Shown one piece after another: positions 6,234 to 6,885 of a stretch of 6,885 bases of DNA (positions within the stretch are counted from its first letter, which is position 1; each line of letters starts with the position of its first letter). The position numbers and the translations under genes were made by a program. The stretch comes from Gammaproteobacteria bacterium (GTDB lineage: Bacteria > Pseudomonadota > Gammaproteobacteria > Granulosicoccales > Granulosicoccaceae). Below the pieces are notes generated by a model. The model saw nothing but the letters and a program-made list of their open reading frames with translations. It did no database searches and was not told the DNA's origin. The stretch spans positions 1-6,885 of the forward strand of contig JAGRHW010000189.1 of NCBI GenBank assembly GCA_020444765.1. The letters are read 5' to 3'.

Positions 6234-6320
6234 ATGGCCACGGGTACGGGCGATCCGTGTTTGGCGTTAATTTTTTGTAAATTACAAAGCCCCCATTTTT
6301 ATCTCACTTGTCCAGAATAA
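6234..6320 (+). CDS. Possible 28-residue mini-ORF upstream of the SDR gene
   Basis: ATG 6234 is preceded by AGGTGA (6222-6227) at 6 bases, a better ribosome binding site than several large genes here have. The frame ends at TAA 6318-6320 and would encode a 28-residue peptide beginning MATGTGDPCLALIF. It has no recognised motif, and such short frames arise by chance. It could be a leader peptide or nothing. It overlaps the palindrome and candidate promoter, so it would need an earlier promoter. Confidence 0.2.
   Translation: MATGTGDPCLALIFCKLQSPHFYLTCPE
6261..6288 (+). promoter_or_regulatory. Candidate promoter with overlapping 15-bp palindromic operator
   Basis: TTTGTAA (6274-6280) and TTACAAA (6282-6288) form a perfect palindrome around a single A. 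TTGGCG (6261-6266) and TACAAA (6283-6288) make a weak -35/-10 pair at 16 bases. The palindrome covers the spacer and -10, the usual place for a repressor operator. It lies about 165 bases before the SDR gene start. No regulator gene is adjacent in this window, so the binding protein is unknown. Confidence 0.35.
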
Positions 6321-6451
6321 CAGCGGGCAGGTAAACTTAACCGTTTAATATCCCGAGTTATTCAGACATGCCAAAACGACAGCGATCCAGACTCCAGCGT
6401 TGCGCGGCGAAACACGACCGGACATAGCTAACAAACAGGAATAACAACTCG

Positions 6452-6885
6452 ATGAAACACATCATTTTCGGCGGCGACGGATTTCTCGGTACTGAGCTGA
6501 CACGTAAGCTCAAACGCAAGGGTGAACAGATCATTATCTGCGACATCAATCAAACCCTTTCATCCGGTATTTACGACGACCCGCAACAAGTCACCTATAT
6601 CAATCTCGATGTTACCGATCCGGCCAGTTTCGAGCAGCTCGAAATCGACGATGACGACGTCCTGTATCATTTCGCGGCACGCTTGTTGATGCCGATATTG
6701 CCGCGTGCCGAACGCCAGCATGTTTTCTGGGATGTCCTTTACGTCGGCACTGAAAATCTGCTCAATTTCATGGAAAAGCGTAAGCTCCGGCGCCTGATTT
6801 ATTTCACCACCGATATGGTTTACGGGCACACCCTGGAAAACCCGCGCACCGAAGCGCATCCGCGCGCGCCGCTGGGGCCCTATGG
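6452..6885 (+). CDS. NAD-dependent epimerase/dehydratase family protein (extended SDR), 3' end outside window
   Basis: The first 144 residues of an extended short-chain dehydrogenase/reductase, a cytoplasmic Rossmann-fold enzyme family that often acts on nucleotide sugars or steroid-like substrates. The nucleotide-binding motif GGDGFLG is at 7-13 (GxxGxxG). D31 at the end of the second strand (IIICD) points to NAD over NADP. HFAA (73-76), VGTENLL (98-104) and FTTDMVYG (118-125) are further family landmarks. T119/T120 stand where Ser or Thr of the catalytic set is expected. The window ends in PLGPYG, so Y144 is very likely the catalytic Tyr of YxxxK, and the Lys lies just outside. ATG 6452 has AGGA at 6437-6440, 11 bases upstream. 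Substrate cannot be told. A long structured leader precedes it, suggesting its own promoter. Confidence 0.9.
   Translation, partial: MKHIIFGGDGFLGTELTRKLKRKGEQIIICDINQTLSSGIYDDPQQVTYINLDVTDPASFEQLEIDDDDVLYHFAARLLMPILPRAERQHVFWDVLYVGTENLLNFMEKRKLRRLIYFTTDMVYGHTLENPRTEAHPRAPLGPY

Larger units (their letters stand above)
5975..6451. other. Long intergenic region before the SDR gene
   Basis: No conventional gene is seen in these 477 bases. The first part (5975-6130) is AT-rich and holds the hairpin after the hydrolase gene and a tandem pair of ACCCGTTT (6034-6041 and 6048-6055, 14-base period). CCGTTTAAT at 6036-6044 recurs at 6341-6349. Around 6128-6150 is a GC-rich imperfect hairpin, CCCCGGTT with AACCCGG, with no T-tail. 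The middle holds a 28-codon mini-ORF (6234-6320) and a 15-bp palindrome (6274-6288). The last 130 bases look like an ordinary leader for the gene at 6452. Confidence 0.6.

Overview
The window is 6,885 bases of bacterial chromosome. Every convincing gene lies on the plus strand. The large NAD-dependent glutamate dehydrogenase, a PaaG-type crotonase and a lipobox-bearing lipoprotein together suggest a Gram-negative proteobacterium, most likely a gammaproteobacterium. No ribosomal or other marker gene is present, so this placement is an inference. The genes are moderately GC-rich, and some of the spacers between them are clearly AT-rich.

Layout. (1) Positions 1-2048 carry the 3' part of a large (GDH-180/GdhB type) NAD-glutamate dehydrogenase. 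Its reading frame is broken at about 1350, and the last 232 residues lie in another frame. That second frame has its own possible ribosome binding site and a TTG codon overlapping the upstream TGA stop. (2) Positions 2049-2537 are an AT-rich spacer with a possible terminator for gdh and a weak promoter candidate. (3) Positions 2538-2801 encode an 87-residue membrane protein resembling the GlsB/YeaQ/YmgE family. (4) Positions 3017-3967 encode a secreted lipoprotein of unknown function. A perfect 10-bp inverted repeat lies upstream of it and a strong intrinsic terminator follows it. (5) Positions 4140-4925 encode a PaaG-like enoyl-CoA isomerase. (6) Positions 5099-5974 encode an alpha/beta hydrolase. 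(7) Positions 5975-6451 are a long spacer holding a 15-bp palindrome over a candidate promoter and a 28-codon mini-ORF with a good ribosome binding site. (8) From 6452 an extended SDR / NAD-dependent epimerase-dehydratase begins and is cut by the window end at its presumed catalytic tyrosine.

The genes are separated by 100-500 base gaps, often containing hairpins, so they look like separate transcription units and not one operon. Glutamate dehydrogenase feeds 2-oxoglutarate into central metabolism. The PaaG-like enzyme and the hydrolase would fit CoA-thioester or ester catabolism, but no other phenylacetate gene is visible. I see no tRNA, rRNA, CRISPR array, insertion sequence or phage gene. 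I did not find a convincing new multi-gene system. The most interesting points are the split dehydrogenase, the lipoprotein with its upstream inverted repeat, and the structured spacer before the SDR gene.
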